From Salirhabdus euzebyi (GTDB lineage: Bacteria; Bacillota; Bacilli; Bacillales; Alkalibacillaceae): a stretch of DNA of 64,000 bases. The notes beneath the pieces were generated by a model. That model saw only the letters and a program-made list of their open reading frames with translations, did no database searches and had not been told where the DNA came from. The DNA lies in assembly GCF_014207435.1 (NCBI RefSeq), contig NZ_JACHGH010000007.1, positions 1 through 64,000 on the forward strand, in the 5' to 3' direction. Made by a program: the position numbers and the translations under genes. Of this stretch, positions 49,608-57,998 are shown piece by piece (within the stretch, counting starts at the first letter, position 1; each line of letters opens with the position of its first letter).

Positions 49608-51290
49608 TTACCAAGTACGAATTGGTGGTGATCCAGGAGGTGCATGCATTATCATATCAACGATAGGAATTACGTAAGCCATTGCTACTACTAATAACAA
49701 CATGACACTCCAAAGCCCCCAGCGCTCTGTCCAAAGTGGTGCAGCTGGTGCTCCATCTTCAGGCTCGGCAACAGGATATTCTGTGTGTCCTTTTGGTGCA
49801 AAGAACATCATATTAAATACTGCGTAAACTTGAATAATAACACCGATTAATAAAAGTGTTGCTCCGATAGCAAACATGTACTCATAAGGTATCCAGCTTA
49901 AAGCTGTTGGATGATCGCTATACGTTGTGTAAGAAGTTCTTCTTGGGTCCCCAAGTAAGCCGGCTATATGCATTGAACCTGCCATTATAATCATACCTAA
50001 TGTCCATATAAGGGTTTGAATAACACCAATTTTGTTCATTTTAGGTGTTAGCTGTCGTTTAGCTAAATGTGGAATTAACCAGTAACAAATACCGAAGAAT
50101 GTCATAACAACAGACATGCCGACTGTTACGTGGAAGTGTCCTACTACCCACATTGTGTTATGAACTACTTGGTTTAATTGGTTACTTGTGTTAACGATAC
50201 CGCCTGCTCCACCAGGGATAAATGCGAGCATCGCAATCATTGGGGCTAAAAAGCGTACATCTCCCCAAGGTAGTTTTTTCACCCATCCTAGTAAACCTTT
50301 ACCACCAAGTTTTCTACCAGTTTTCTCAAATACAGCGAACATTGCGAAAGCTGTCATAAGAGAAGGTACTGCAATAGATAAACTCATGAATACGTGTAAG
50401 AATTTAATTGGAACGGAAATGGCTGGATCAATAATTTGATGGTGGAACCCACCTGGAATGTTCAAGATAACAAGTAAGATAACAACAAGTCTGATTAGTT
50501 TTTCGTTAAAGTGACGACCACCGATAATTTTTGGTACAATCACATACCATGCTGAAACCGCAACTAAGTACCAAATGTTAACTAATGTGTGTCCAAACCA
50601 CCAGAATAAGGTTCTAGCGACCATGACATTCGTTGTTTCTACTAATCCCATAGCCCAAGGTATGAGAGTTAATACTTCTGTTGCCACACCAATACTTGCA
50701 AAGAACCAAAGAACGAATACACCCATTGCGAAGAATGCTAGAATTGGAGTTGTTTGACCTGGATGATTTTTTCTCCAGTGACGATAGTTAATAAAAACAC
50801 CGAAACAACAAAACCAAATACCGACAACGACTAACACTAAGCCAATATAAAATAGTGGATGTGCTGCAAGCGGTGGGTAAAATGTGTACAGTACAGATGC
50901 TTCATTTAATATAATCATCGTAGCAGCCATTGCTGTGCCAATGACCATTAATACGAAACCAATCCACGCTAATTTACGAACTTTAGGTAGAAGCCCTCCG
51001 AACGAGTGAGAAAGGTTTGCGTATTGATAACCAATCGTAAATGTAGCCGAGAAAACAACGAGTAATAACAACCCGTGTGCAGTTAATACTTGGTAGTACG
51101 TTAACCAAGAAGGTAAAGATATAATTCCTGACCGCTCTAAACCTTGAAGTAATCCTAAAACCCCACCAATAAGTAAAGAAACGAAAGCTACTGTAAAATA
51201 AGATAATGACAATTTAGCATCGGCAGGATTTACACCTAACAATTTTTTTGATGTTTCTTTAATGTTTAACTTTTTTGCATGTTCCATCAT
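49608..51290 (-). CDS. B-family heme-copper enzyme subunit I (oxidase or NO reductase)
   Basis: A 560-residue, about 13-helix subunit clearly related to ba3 oxidase subunit I. Low-spin heme ligands are H72 and H387, the high-spin heme ligand H385, and CuB ligands H234, H283 and H284. In oxygen reductases of this family the residue four after the first CuB His is the cross-linked Tyr (Y237 in Thermus ba3); here it is Asn238. The K-channel equivalents S310, T313 and Y249 remain, but the Thermus Y244 equivalent is Val245. Loss of this Tyr is a hallmark of NO reductases derived from oxidases, so an NO reductase of the CuANOR/sNOR kind is a real alternative. Confidence 0.85.
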   Translation of the reverse strand: MMEHAKKLNIKETSKKLLGVNPADAKLSLSYFTVAFVSLLIGGVLGLLQGLERSGIISLPSWLTYYQVLTAHGLLLLVVFSATFTIGYQYANLSHSFGGLLPKVRKLAWIGFVLMVIGTAMAATMIILNEASVLYTFYPPLAAHPLFYIGLVLVVVGIWFCCFGVFINYRHWRKNHPGQTTPILAFFAMGVFVLWFFASIGVATEVLTLIPWAMGLVETTNVMVARTLFWWFGHTLVNIWYLVAVSAWYVIVPKIIGGRHFNEKLIRLVVILLVILNIPGGFHHQIIDPAISVPIKFLHVFMSLSIAVPSLMTAFAMFAVFEKTGRKLGGKGLLGWVKKLPWGDVRFLAPMIAMLAFIPGGAGGIVNTSNQLNQVVHNTMWVVGHFHVTVGMSVVMTFFGICYWLIPHLAKRQLTPKMNKIGVIQTLIWTLGMIIMAGSMHIAGLLGDPRRTSYTTYSDHPTALSWIPYEYMFAIGATLLLIGVIIQVYAVFNMMFFAPKGHTEYPVAEPEDGAPAAPLWTERWGLWSVMLLLVVAMAYVIPIVDMIMHAPPGSPPIRTW

Positions 51291-51299
51291 TTCCCCTCC

Positions 51300-51761
51300 T
51301 TACTTCACCGTAATTGTTGTAGCCATCACTTGGTGCCCGATTCCGCAATATTCATTACATAGAACTAAATACTCACCAGGCTCATCAAATGTATGCGAAA
51401 TTTTTTGAATATGACCTGGCATGACCATAGCGTTTATATTTGTTCCTGCAACCTGAAACCCGTGTGTTACATCCTTGGAAGTTAAGGTGAAATGCACTTC
51501 TGCCCCAACTGGTATCTCTATTTTATTTGGGGTGAAACCAAATGTTTGCATTGTCATTACCACTTCATATTCGTTTTCACCAATCTCGAATACTCCCGGA
51601 TTATCAAATGGTTCTGTTTGATCTACCTTTTGAGGATCGATTGTTTCCATATGACTTGGAGGTCCCATTTCTAATGCAAATGCTTGATATCCAACGATAA
51701 ACATGAAAATAATTAAAATTCCGCAACTCACGGTTAACCAAATTTCTTCTAATCGATGCAT
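51300..51761 (-). CDS. Heme-copper enzyme subunit II with CuA site
   Basis: A 153-residue subunit with one transmembrane helix (about 9-30) and a C-terminal CuA cupredoxin: His in VTHGF (near 99), then the CNEYCGIGHQVM motif with both cysteines, His and Met (near 134-145). E5 or E6 corresponds to the proton-entry Glu of Thermus ba3 subunit II. It takes electrons from cytochrome c or from a CuA/cupredoxin donor. Confidence 0.92.
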   Translation of the reverse strand: MHRLEEIWLTVSCGILIIFMFIVGYQAFALEMGPPSHMETIDPQKVDQTEPFDNPGVFEIGENEYEVVMTMQTFGFTPNKIEIPVGAEVHFTLTSKDVTHGFQVAGTNINAMVMPGHIQKISHTFDEPGEYLVLCNEYCGIGHQVMATTITVK

Positions 51762-51774
51762 GATATTCGCCTCC

Positions 51775-51915
51775 TTATACTCTCACCATAAAAATCCAAA
51801 AAACTGCCACCCACATCACGACAATGACTGCTGCAACCATTCCAACTGAAAACATGGTTCCTTTCATGGTATCCTCGTTTTCATGTTTGATTTTTTCATT
51901 TTTATTAGTTTGCAT
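51775..51915 (-). CDS. Heme-copper enzyme small subunit IIa
   Basis: A 46-residue single-helix protein (helix about 21-43) whose charged N-terminus and position before subunit II match subunit IIa of ba3 enzymes. A strong GGAGGGG precedes the ATG, and a GGAGG between its stop and the subunit II start supports coupled translation. Confidence 0.85.
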   Translation of the reverse strand: MQTNKNEKIKHENEDTMKGTMFSVGMVAAVIVVMWVAVFWIFMVRV

Positions 51916-51949
51916 GCCCACCCCTCCTCCATTTCGTTTGTTCTCCTTC

Positions 51950-51992
51950 ATGATAAAAGGGAAGGATTTTTTACGGAGTGAACTAAATCACA
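51950..51992 (-). promoter_or_regulatory. Fnr-like box and -10 of heme-copper operon
   Basis: TGTGA-TTTAGT-TCACT (minus strand, 51992-51977) is a perfect left half and near-perfect right half of the Fnr/Crp site. TATCAT (51955-51950) is a -10. The box centre is 41.5 bases from the predicted start, exactly the class II activator position. Confidence 0.65.
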
Positions 51993-52019
51993 TGTTCCAG
52001 AAATTCCGGTATAAATAAC

Positions 52020-52033
52020 TGAAAGCGCTTGCC
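52020..52033 (-). promoter_or_regulatory. Candidate cre (CcpA) site
   Basis: TGAAAGCGCTTGCC matches the TGAAARCGYTT core of catabolite-responsive elements. It lies about 83 bases upstream of the predicted start of the heme-copper operon, compatible with carbon-source control. Confidence 0.55.
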
Positions 52034-52046
52034 GAAAAAAGGGCAT

Positions 52047-52092
52047 AAAAAAAGAGTGAACCCTTTAATATTAATGGGTTTACTCTTTTTCG
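52047..52092 (-). terminator. Terminator after mnmH
   Basis: Arms AAAAAGAGT-AACCC and GGGTTTACTCTTTTT with a T-run on the minus strand. Confidence 0.85.
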
Positions 52093-52139
52093 TGATATGG
52101 TATGGCATTCACAAAAATGTCATAAAGTTAAAGTGATAT

Positions 52140-53183
52140 TTATTGATTAACATGATAATTAGTTAAAAACTGTTTAATTTGTTCTTTTGCATCCTCTATT
52201 GTTCTTGATTTGAAAAAGATATTTTCTGGATGTTCATAAAGACTTACGGAATGTGAATACCTAGGATCGTAGTAATATTCAAGTAGTAATCGAATAGCAT
52301 CACGATAATTTTCCGCTAAAAGGTTTTCCTCAATTTCAAAAGCAACTGGTGTATGAATACGTCTTTTAATATGCTGAAAAGCTTCTATACATTCTTTTTT
52401 ATGATTCCAAGGCTCATACTCTTCTATAACATTTCGTATGCGTTCTTCCAATGGTAGATGAAGAAAAACATGGATTCCGTTCTCTTTTTTCTTACTTAAA
52501 AAGTTTGGTAGGGTAACTTTTCCTATACGTTTGCTCTCCCCCTCAATTAATAGATAAGGAGAGTCTTTATATTGGAGTAGTTGATCTAATAAAAGGGAGT
52601 CAAAGGTTTTTTGATTATTTGGTTTCAATCCAATTTGTCCAAAAATAGATCCTCTATGGTTTGCTATATTTTCTAAATCAATAACTGGATAACCTTCCTT
52701 TTTTAGGCTCCTTAGTATAGACGTTTTGCCAGTTCCAGAGTATCCATTTAAAACAATAGTAATCGGTCTGACTTCCAATTTATTTAATGTCCGAACAACC
52801 CAGTCCCTATAGGATCTAATTCCTCCTTCAAGTCGATAAACAGGTAATCCCATTAAATCAACCATCGTTGCAGCGGTTTTACTTCTCATTCCACCCCGCC
52901 AACAGTATAGTACCTTTTCTCCTGGTAAACTAGCTACACTTTTCATAAAACTAGGAAGTTTAGCGGAGAAAATTTCTAATCCTCTTTCTTTTGCAGCTTG
53001 AGGACTTTTCTTTTTATATAAAGTGCCTACTTCCGCCCGTTCTTTATCATTAAATACGGGGATGTTTATACTATTAGGAAAATGAAAATCACTGTACTCA
53101 GATGGAGATCTTACATCGATAACACTAAAATTGCTCCCATTTATTATAGAAACTAATTTATCTATTTCCATATCATGAAACAA
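52140..53183 (-). CDS. mnmH: tRNA 2-selenouridine synthase MnmH/SelU
   Basis: A 347-residue protein with an N-terminal rhodanese domain (active C94 in YCWRGGMRSK) and a C-terminal P-loop domain (GYSGTGKT at 147-154). It converts 2-thiouridine at tRNA position 34 to selenouridine using selenophosphate, via a geranylated intermediate. selD is not in this window. Length is slightly below the E. coli protein (364). Confidence 0.9.
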   Translation of the reverse strand: MFHDMEIDKLVSIINGSNFSVIDVRSPSEYSDFHFPNSINIPVFNDKERAEVGTLYKKKSPQAAKERGLEIFSAKLPSFMKSVASLPGEKVLYCWRGGMRSKTAATMVDLMGLPVYRLEGGIRSYRDWVVRTLNKLEVRPITIVLNGYSGTGKTSILRSLKKEGYPVIDLENIANHRGSIFGQIGLKPNNQKTFDSLLLDQLLQYKDSPYLLIEGESKRIGKVTLPNFLSKKKENGIHVFLHLPLEERIRNVIEEYEPWNHKKECIEAFQHIKRRIHTPVAFEIEENLLAENYRDAIRLLLEYYYDPRYSHSVSLYEHPENIFFKSRTIEDAKEQIKQFLTNYHVNQ

Positions 53184-53339
53184 GGTAATTCCTCCTCATA
53201 GCGTACAGAACATAGTAGTTTTTAATACTTTCTTTTGTACGTATATTGTAAATGAAAAACAAATTTTGGGAAGCTAATTCTGTAATTAACTTTTTACAAG
53301 ATTGTTACTTTTTCCTTAAACTACGACATAACTATAGTT

Positions 53340-53500
53340 TTGAATGTTGGTGAGTGCTATACGGCCGCTTCGGCAGAATACTTCGCTTTCCGCGGTCACG
53401 GCCTCAGCCTCCTCGCAGAATACCGCCGCTGCGGGGTCTTCAGACACGTGCTGTCCCGCAGGAGTCTTCGTATTCTGCCTACGCTGATGGTGATTTTCTG
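53340..53500. repeat. GC-rich dispersed repeat
   Basis: Within the 691-base gap 53184-53874. GGCAGAATAC (about 53374) and GTATTCTGCC (about 53470) are inverted arms around a GC-rich core with further GCAGAATAC copies. The core near 53357-53396 is related to that at 11761-11800. It is far richer in GC than its surroundings and non-coding. Confidence 0.7.
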
Positions 53501-53659
53501 ATTAAAGAATAGTTATTACCAATAAAGACAATACACGAGAATTTGTAAACTCCTAGGTGCAAAAATCATTGGTATTATGGCATATCGATTTTTGTACAAA
53601 ATTCCACACCACCAACTAACTAGTACTTGAATTGAAATAAGTAAAAAGAGCATATTTTT

Positions 53660-53699
53660 AGCGTAGTGTATTTCCGTAGCGGCTGGCATTCACACACAT
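53660..53699. repeat. Dispersed repeat, inverted match of 23591-23629
   Basis: The reverse complement carries ATGTGTGTGA and GCTACGGAAATACACTACGC, matching 23591-23629 in inverse orientation. Confidence 0.7.
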
Positions 53700-53790
53700 T
53701 AAGTTGGGTCGCATTTTCCATCGACTCTGCACAAATATTTACCATTTTTACGGAGTGGGCCTTAAATAATACCAAAATTTCCTATATTAT

Positions 53791-53842
53791 ATTGACTAAC
53801 TGGTCAATGTAGGGGTAAAATGAAATTGACTAACTGGTCAAT
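53791..53842 (+). promoter_or_regulatory. Promoter with duplicated TetR-type operators
   Basis: ATTGACTAACTGGTCAAT occurs identically at 53791-53808 and 53825-53842, 34 bases apart. The first contains the -35 TTGACT, with TAAAAT at 53816-53821 as -10 (18-base spacer); the second covers the initial transcribed region. The repressor is probably the TetR protein at the end of this operon. Confidence 0.8.
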
Positions 53843-53874
53843 GATGTTTTTACTCGATAAGAGGGGTGAAAGGA

Positions 53875-54768
53875 ATGGCTATTGTAGAGGTAAATAAGTT
53901 AACAAAGTTATATAAGGGAAATGTAGGGATTAAAAATGTTTCGTTTGATGTGAATGAAGGGGAGACATTTGGTTTCATAGGGCCAAATGGTGCTGGAAAA
54001 AGTACAACAATAAGAACACTCTTCAATTTCATTTACCCGACAAGTGGAAGTGCTAAAATATTTGGCAAAGATATAGTGACAGAATCTAAAGAAATACGAA
54101 AGCATATTGGTTATTTACCTTCAGAAGTTCATTATTATGAAAATATGAAAGTAGAAGAATTACTGTCGTATTCAATGAAGTTTTATAAAGTAAACAATAC
54201 AAAACGCATGATAGAGTTAGCCGAAAGATTAGATTTAGATTTAAAAAGAAAAATAGAAGATTTGTCTTTTGGGAATAGAAAAAAAGTGGGTATTGTGCAA
54301 GCTCTTATCCATGAACCAAAACTGTTAATTATGGATGAACCAACAGGTGGATTAGATCCACTTATGCAAAATGAATTTTATGAAATACTGGCAGAGGAAA
54401 AGGCAAAGGGTACAACGATTTTCTTCTCCTCCCACATTCTCTCGGAAGTACAGCAAACTTGTGATCGAGTGGCTATTATTAAAGATGGAGAAATTGTAGC
54501 GGTAGAGACAATTGAAAACCTCATTAAAAATAGTGTTAAAACAGTTACGCTTACATTAAAAGAACCTGAAAATATTTCCTTGGAAATAGAAGGTGTTTTA
54601 AAAGAAGAGGTCCACGGCCAAAGGCTGAGCGTTCTCTATCAAGGGAATATGAAGCATTTATTAAATGAACTTAATAGAGTTGATTTTGATGATATTTTAA
54701 TTGAAGAACCTTCATTAGAGGACGTATTTCTACATTATTATGAAAAAGATGGAGGCCTAGAGTCATGA
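53875..54768 (+). CDS. ABC transporter ATP-binding protein
   Basis: A 297-residue ABC-2 type ATPase with GPNGAGKST (Walker A, near 39), a modified signature LSFGNRKKV (near 133), and LLIMDEPTGGLDP (Walker B, near 152), plus a C-terminal DUF4162-like extension. The ATG at 53875 follows GAGGGG by 9 bases. It overlaps the permease by 4 bases and probably exports a toxic compound or peptide sensed by the TetR regulator. Confidence 0.9.
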   Translation: MAIVEVNKLTKLYKGNVGIKNVSFDVNEGETFGFIGPNGAGKSTTIRTLFNFIYPTSGSAKIFGKDIVTESKEIRKHIGYLPSEVHYYENMKVEELLSYSMKFYKVNNTKRMIELAERLDLDLKRKIEDLSFGNRKKVGIVQALIHEPKLLIMDEPTGGLDPLMQNEFYEILAEEKAKGTTIFFSSHILSEVQQTCDRVAIIKDGEIVAVETIENLIKNSVKTVTLTLKEPENISLEIEGVLKEEVHGQRLSVLYQGNMKHLLNELNRVDFDDILIEEPSLEDVFLHYYEKDGGLES

Positions 54769-55562
54769 TTATTTTTAAAAGAGAATGGAAAACTAATCTA
54801 AAATCTTTACTCATTTGGAGTGCATCTGTTACTGCAGTCATTCTTTTGTTATTGTTAATCTATCCGCAAATGGCTGAGCAACAGCAGGACATTTCAGAGT
54901 TATTAAAAGCTTATCCGGAAGGGTTACAGCAAGTATTTGGTATGGATCAGTTAGATATGTCAACATTACTTGGCTTTTATGGAATTGAAGTTTTTATGAT
55001 GCTTACGTTATTAGGTAGTATTTACGCATCTATTTTTGCTTCTAACATCTTATCAAAGGAAGAAAATGATCATACGGCAGAGTTTTTACTAGCTAAACCT
55101 GTAACAAGAAGACAAATCGTTACAGAAAAGCTTTTAGCTGTTTTATGCAATGTCGTTATACTCAATATAGTAGCTACTGTTTCAAGTTTAATTGGTTTTC
55201 AGTTTGCAAGTAGTAAAATGCCAATGGATACGTTTTGGATTTTCGTAGTAGGTGCGCTACTTCTTCATCTGACTTTTGCGGCTATATCATTTTTCTTATC
55301 AAGCTTTATTAGAAAGAGCAGAAAAATCCTTTCCGTATCATTAGCCATTGTTATTTTATCGTACTTTTTAAGTATTGCAGTCGGATTATCCGATAGTTTA
55401 GAGGCGCTAAAGTTTTTTACTCCTTTTGAATATGTAAAAGCTACAGAAATAGCAACAACGAATCAATTAGATCCGCTCTATTTATTGTTAATGGGGTTAA
55501 TAATGGTAGTGTCCATATCCTTAGCCTATTTCATTTATCATAAAAAAGATATGGCGGTTTAA
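54765..55562 (+). CDS. ABC-2 type permease
   Basis: A 265-residue permease with six predicted helices; the segment KENDHTAEFLLAKPVTRRQI (about residue 104) is the typical cytoplasmic loop contacting the ATPase. Coupled to the ATPase gene by an ATGA overlap. Confidence 0.88.
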   Translation: MIIFKREWKTNLKSLLIWSASVTAVILLLLLIYPQMAEQQQDISELLKAYPEGLQQVFGMDQLDMSTLLGFYGIEVFMMLTLLGSIYASIFASNILSKEENDHTAEFLLAKPVTRRQIVTEKLLAVLCNVVILNIVATVSSLIGFQFASSKMPMDTFWIFVVGALLLHLTFAAISFFLSSFIRKSRKILSVSLAIVILSYFLSIAVGLSDSLEALKFFTPFEYVKATEIATTNQLDPLYLLLMGLIMVVSISLAYFIYHKKDMAV

Positions 55563-55582
55563 TCGTATAGAGGTGAGGAAGT

Positions 55583-56242
55583 TTGAGCAGAGCTTTTGAA
55601 AAACTAGCAGAAGAAAAACAACAGGTTATTCTAAAAGTTTGCATAGAAGAGTTTGCAAAAAATGGTTATGAAAAAACAACTACTGAAATGATTACGAAGC
55701 GCGCTGGGATATCAAAAGGGCTTATTTTTCATTATTTTGGAAGCAAGAAGAATTTATTTTTGTATATTGTAAAGTACGTATATGAACTTCTAGCAGACGC
55801 AAATGAAAAAGAATTTCTTGAGGGAAGTAGTTCTACAGAATTTTTTGAAAGGGTTAAAGATTTATTTATTATAAAATCTAAGCTTTCTTCCCAATATTTT
55901 TATGAAAATCAATTCATACTCAATACGTTCTTTCATCCCCCGGTAGCACTAAAGGAAGAAATTAACAAATTATATACAGAACATTTAAAAACGTATAAAA
56001 GTATTGATGCATTGCAGAAGGTATTCAAAAAAGAATTAATTAATGAGGAAAGATTACGAGAAGGAATTACACCAAACCGTGTATTACGGATGACAATGTT
56101 CATTGTAGAACAGCTTACCAACAAATTTATATTAACGTTGACCAAACAAGAGAAAATTGAATTTCATGTGAAGGATTTAGAGCCTATCATTACAGAATTA
56201 GAAGACTATTTAGAAATAGTAAAGCTTGGTGTATATAAATAG
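55583..56242 (+). CDS. TetR-family transcriptional regulator
   Basis: A 219-residue repressor with the N-terminal TetR helix-turn-helix (EFAKNGYEKTTTEMI, then ISKGLIFHYFGSKKNLF) and a helical ligand-binding domain. TTG start with GAGGTGAGG upstream. It closes the operon that starts at the duplicated palindromes, so autorepression is expected. Confidence 0.9.
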   Translation: MSRAFEKLAEEKQQVILKVCIEEFAKNGYEKTTTEMITKRAGISKGLIFHYFGSKKNLFLYIVKYVYELLADANEKEFLEGSSSTEFFERVKDLFIIKSKLSSQYFYENQFILNTFFHPPVALKEEINKLYTEHLKTYKSIDALQKVFKKELINEERLREGITPNRVLRMTMFIVEQLTNKFILTLTKQEKIEFHVKDLEPIITELEDYLEIVKLGVYK

Positions 56243-56278
56243 GAGGGCCCTTTAGTAAAAGCAACTGGGCCTTCCTAG
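56241..56278 (+). terminator. Terminator after TetR gene
   Basis: AGGAGGGCCC and GGGCCTTCCT form a hairpin directly after the stop codon. The tail is short on T. Confidence 0.6.
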
Positions 56279-56305
56279 CCCTCTATTTCTAGCTTCTCAA
56301 AAAAA

Positions 56306-56845
56306 TCACTTCCAACCATCAGGCCGTTTTCCCATTTGTAATTCTCTTATACTAAGACCAAAATCCATTTGCAGGTGGGGATAGTCTTTAAAATTTTTCC
56401 AATCTCCTCCCCATTCAAAACCTAACTCCTTCGCTATAGCTACGACTTCCAACCAATCTGATTGTCCATTTTGATTTCCGTCATATTCCATATCCCAAAT
56501 AACACTTCCATCTTCTAATTTGATGGCAAAGTCTATGGCGAGGCCATAGTTATGGTAGGAAGTGCCACCTTTTGCATACGTCACAATATTCCCTTCTGCG
56601 GTTCTTCCTCTATCATATAATTTATCTTGTTCTTCTACTGTTCGAAAATCATGAGTAATTAAAATGTTTATCCCAATATTTTTTGCTTGTTCAACTAGCT
56701 TGTCTGTTTTTTCCTCTACGATAGGGTGAAGTGAGGTCGGCAGTGGCGTGTTTTTTAATTCTTGTACATGTTTTATATAAAGAAGTAATCCAATACAAAT
56801 GATTATGACTACCAGTAACAGTCCTCGTTTTTTTCTTTTTTTCAT
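56306..56845 (-). CDS. CwlK-like M15 peptidoglycan peptidase
   Basis: A 179-residue membrane-anchored peptidase with one N-terminal helix (about 8-24) and a VanY/CwlK-type M15 domain. Zinc ligands are in SYHNYGLAIDFA (His and Asp, about 97-108) and YPHLQM (His, near 156), with the catalytic Glu in FEWGGDW. CwlK cleaves L-alanyl-D-glutamate bonds, VanY D-Ala-D-Ala; the exact specificity is undecided. Confidence 0.88.
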   Translation of the reverse strand: MKKRKKRGLLLVVIIICIGLLLYIKHVQELKNTPLPTSLHPIVEEKTDKLVEQAKNIGINILITHDFRTVEEQDKLYDRGRTAEGNIVTYAKGGTSYHNYGLAIDFAIKLEDGSVIWDMEYDGNQNGQSDWLEVVAIAKELGFEWGGDWKNFKDYPHLQMDFGLSIRELQMGKRPDGWK

Positions 56846-56943
56846 TGAAATTTTCCCCTTTGGTCTTCAAAACATTGATTCTTCCATCACTTTATTTTAT
56901 TGTAAGTATGGATAGAAATAAAGATATATAGTAAAGGAGTTTT

Positions 56944-57873
56944 ATGATGGGAAAAGTTCTTGTTTTCGGACATAAGAATCCAGATACGGATACGATTTGT
57001 TCAGCAATTGCATATGCAGAATTAAAATCTAAACTAGGAATGGAAGTAGAACCTGTTCGATTAGGTGAAGTAAATGGTGAAACACAATATGCATTAAACC
57101 ATTTCAATGTAGAGCAACCACGTTTAGTGGAGACAGTTTCAAATGAAGTAGAAAACGTTATTTTGGTTGACCATAATGAACGACAACAAAGTGTTAGCGA
57201 TATAGACTCCGTTCGTGTATTAGAGGTTATTGACCACCACCGAATAGCTAATTTTGAAACAAGTGATCCTTTATACTATCGTGCAGAGCCAGTAGGTTGT
57301 ACAGCTACAATACTTAATAAACTTTACAAAGAAAATAACGTAACAATTAAAAAGGAAATAGCAGGACTAATGCTTTCCGCTATTATTTCTGACTCCCTGT
57401 TATTTAAATCACCAACTTGTACCGAAGAAGATGTAAATGCAGCTCGTGAACTGGCTGAAATTGCTGGAGTTGATCCAGAAAAATATGGCCTTGAAATGTT
57501 GAAAGCTGGAGCTGATGTTAGTGATAAGACAGTAGCACAGCTAATTTCTCTTGACGCTAAAGAGTTTACTATGGGAGCTCATAAGGTAGAAGTTGCTCAA
57601 GTAAACGTAGTAGATGCTGATGAATTATTTGCTCGTCAAGCTGAATTAGAAGAAGCGATCAATGGTGTTGTAAATGAAAAAGATCTCGGTTTATTCTTGT
57701 TTGTTGTGACAAATATCTTAACAAATGATTCGATTGCTCTAGCAGTCGGTAACGAAACAGCAGCAGTGGAAAAAGCCTTTGATGTAACACTTTCTAACAA
57801 TAAAGCAACATTAAAAGGTGTTGTTTCGCGTAAGAAACAAATCGTTCCGGTCTTAACAGCTGCATTTGAATAA
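56944..57873 (+). CDS. ppaC: Manganese-dependent inorganic pyrophosphatase
   Basis: A 309-residue family II pyrophosphatase with the DHH phosphoesterase fold. Metal motifs are GHKNPDTDT (residues 9-17), LVDHNE (about 75-80) and DHHR (about 97-100). The C-terminal substrate-binding SRKKQ is near residue 298. The start could be 56944 or 56947. Monocistronic. Confidence 0.95.
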   Translation: MMGKVLVFGHKNPDTDTICSAIAYAELKSKLGMEVEPVRLGEVNGETQYALNHFNVEQPRLVETVSNEVENVILVDHNERQQSVSDIDSVRVLEVIDHHRIANFETSDPLYYRAEPVGCTATILNKLYKENNVTIKKEIAGLMLSAIISDSLLFKSPTCTEEDVNAARELAEIAGVDPEKYGLEMLKAGADVSDKTVAQLISLDAKEFTMGAHKVEVAQVNVVDADELFARQAELEEAINGVVNEKDLGLFLFVVTNILTNDSIALAVGNETAAVEKAFDVTLSNNKATLKGVVSRKKQIVPVLTAAFE

Positions 57874-57886
57874 GATTTATTTTATA

Positions 57887-57929
57887 AACACCTCTAACAT
57901 GCTTTGGATTCGTTAGAGGTGTTTTTGTT
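57887..57929 (+). terminator. Terminator after ppaC
   Basis: AAACACCTCTAAC and GTTAGAGGTGTTT arms with a T-rich tail. Confidence 0.9.
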
Positions 57930-57998
57930 TTGTTAATTAGCTCTACTATTATATACTAGACCGAAATATGGACGTGAACTATTTGGAGGATATGAAGG

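Noticed and set aside
53340-53770. Insertion sequence or prophage remnant
   Set aside because: No transposase or phage coding sequence is visible in the gap; the inverted and GC-rich elements are described only as repeats.
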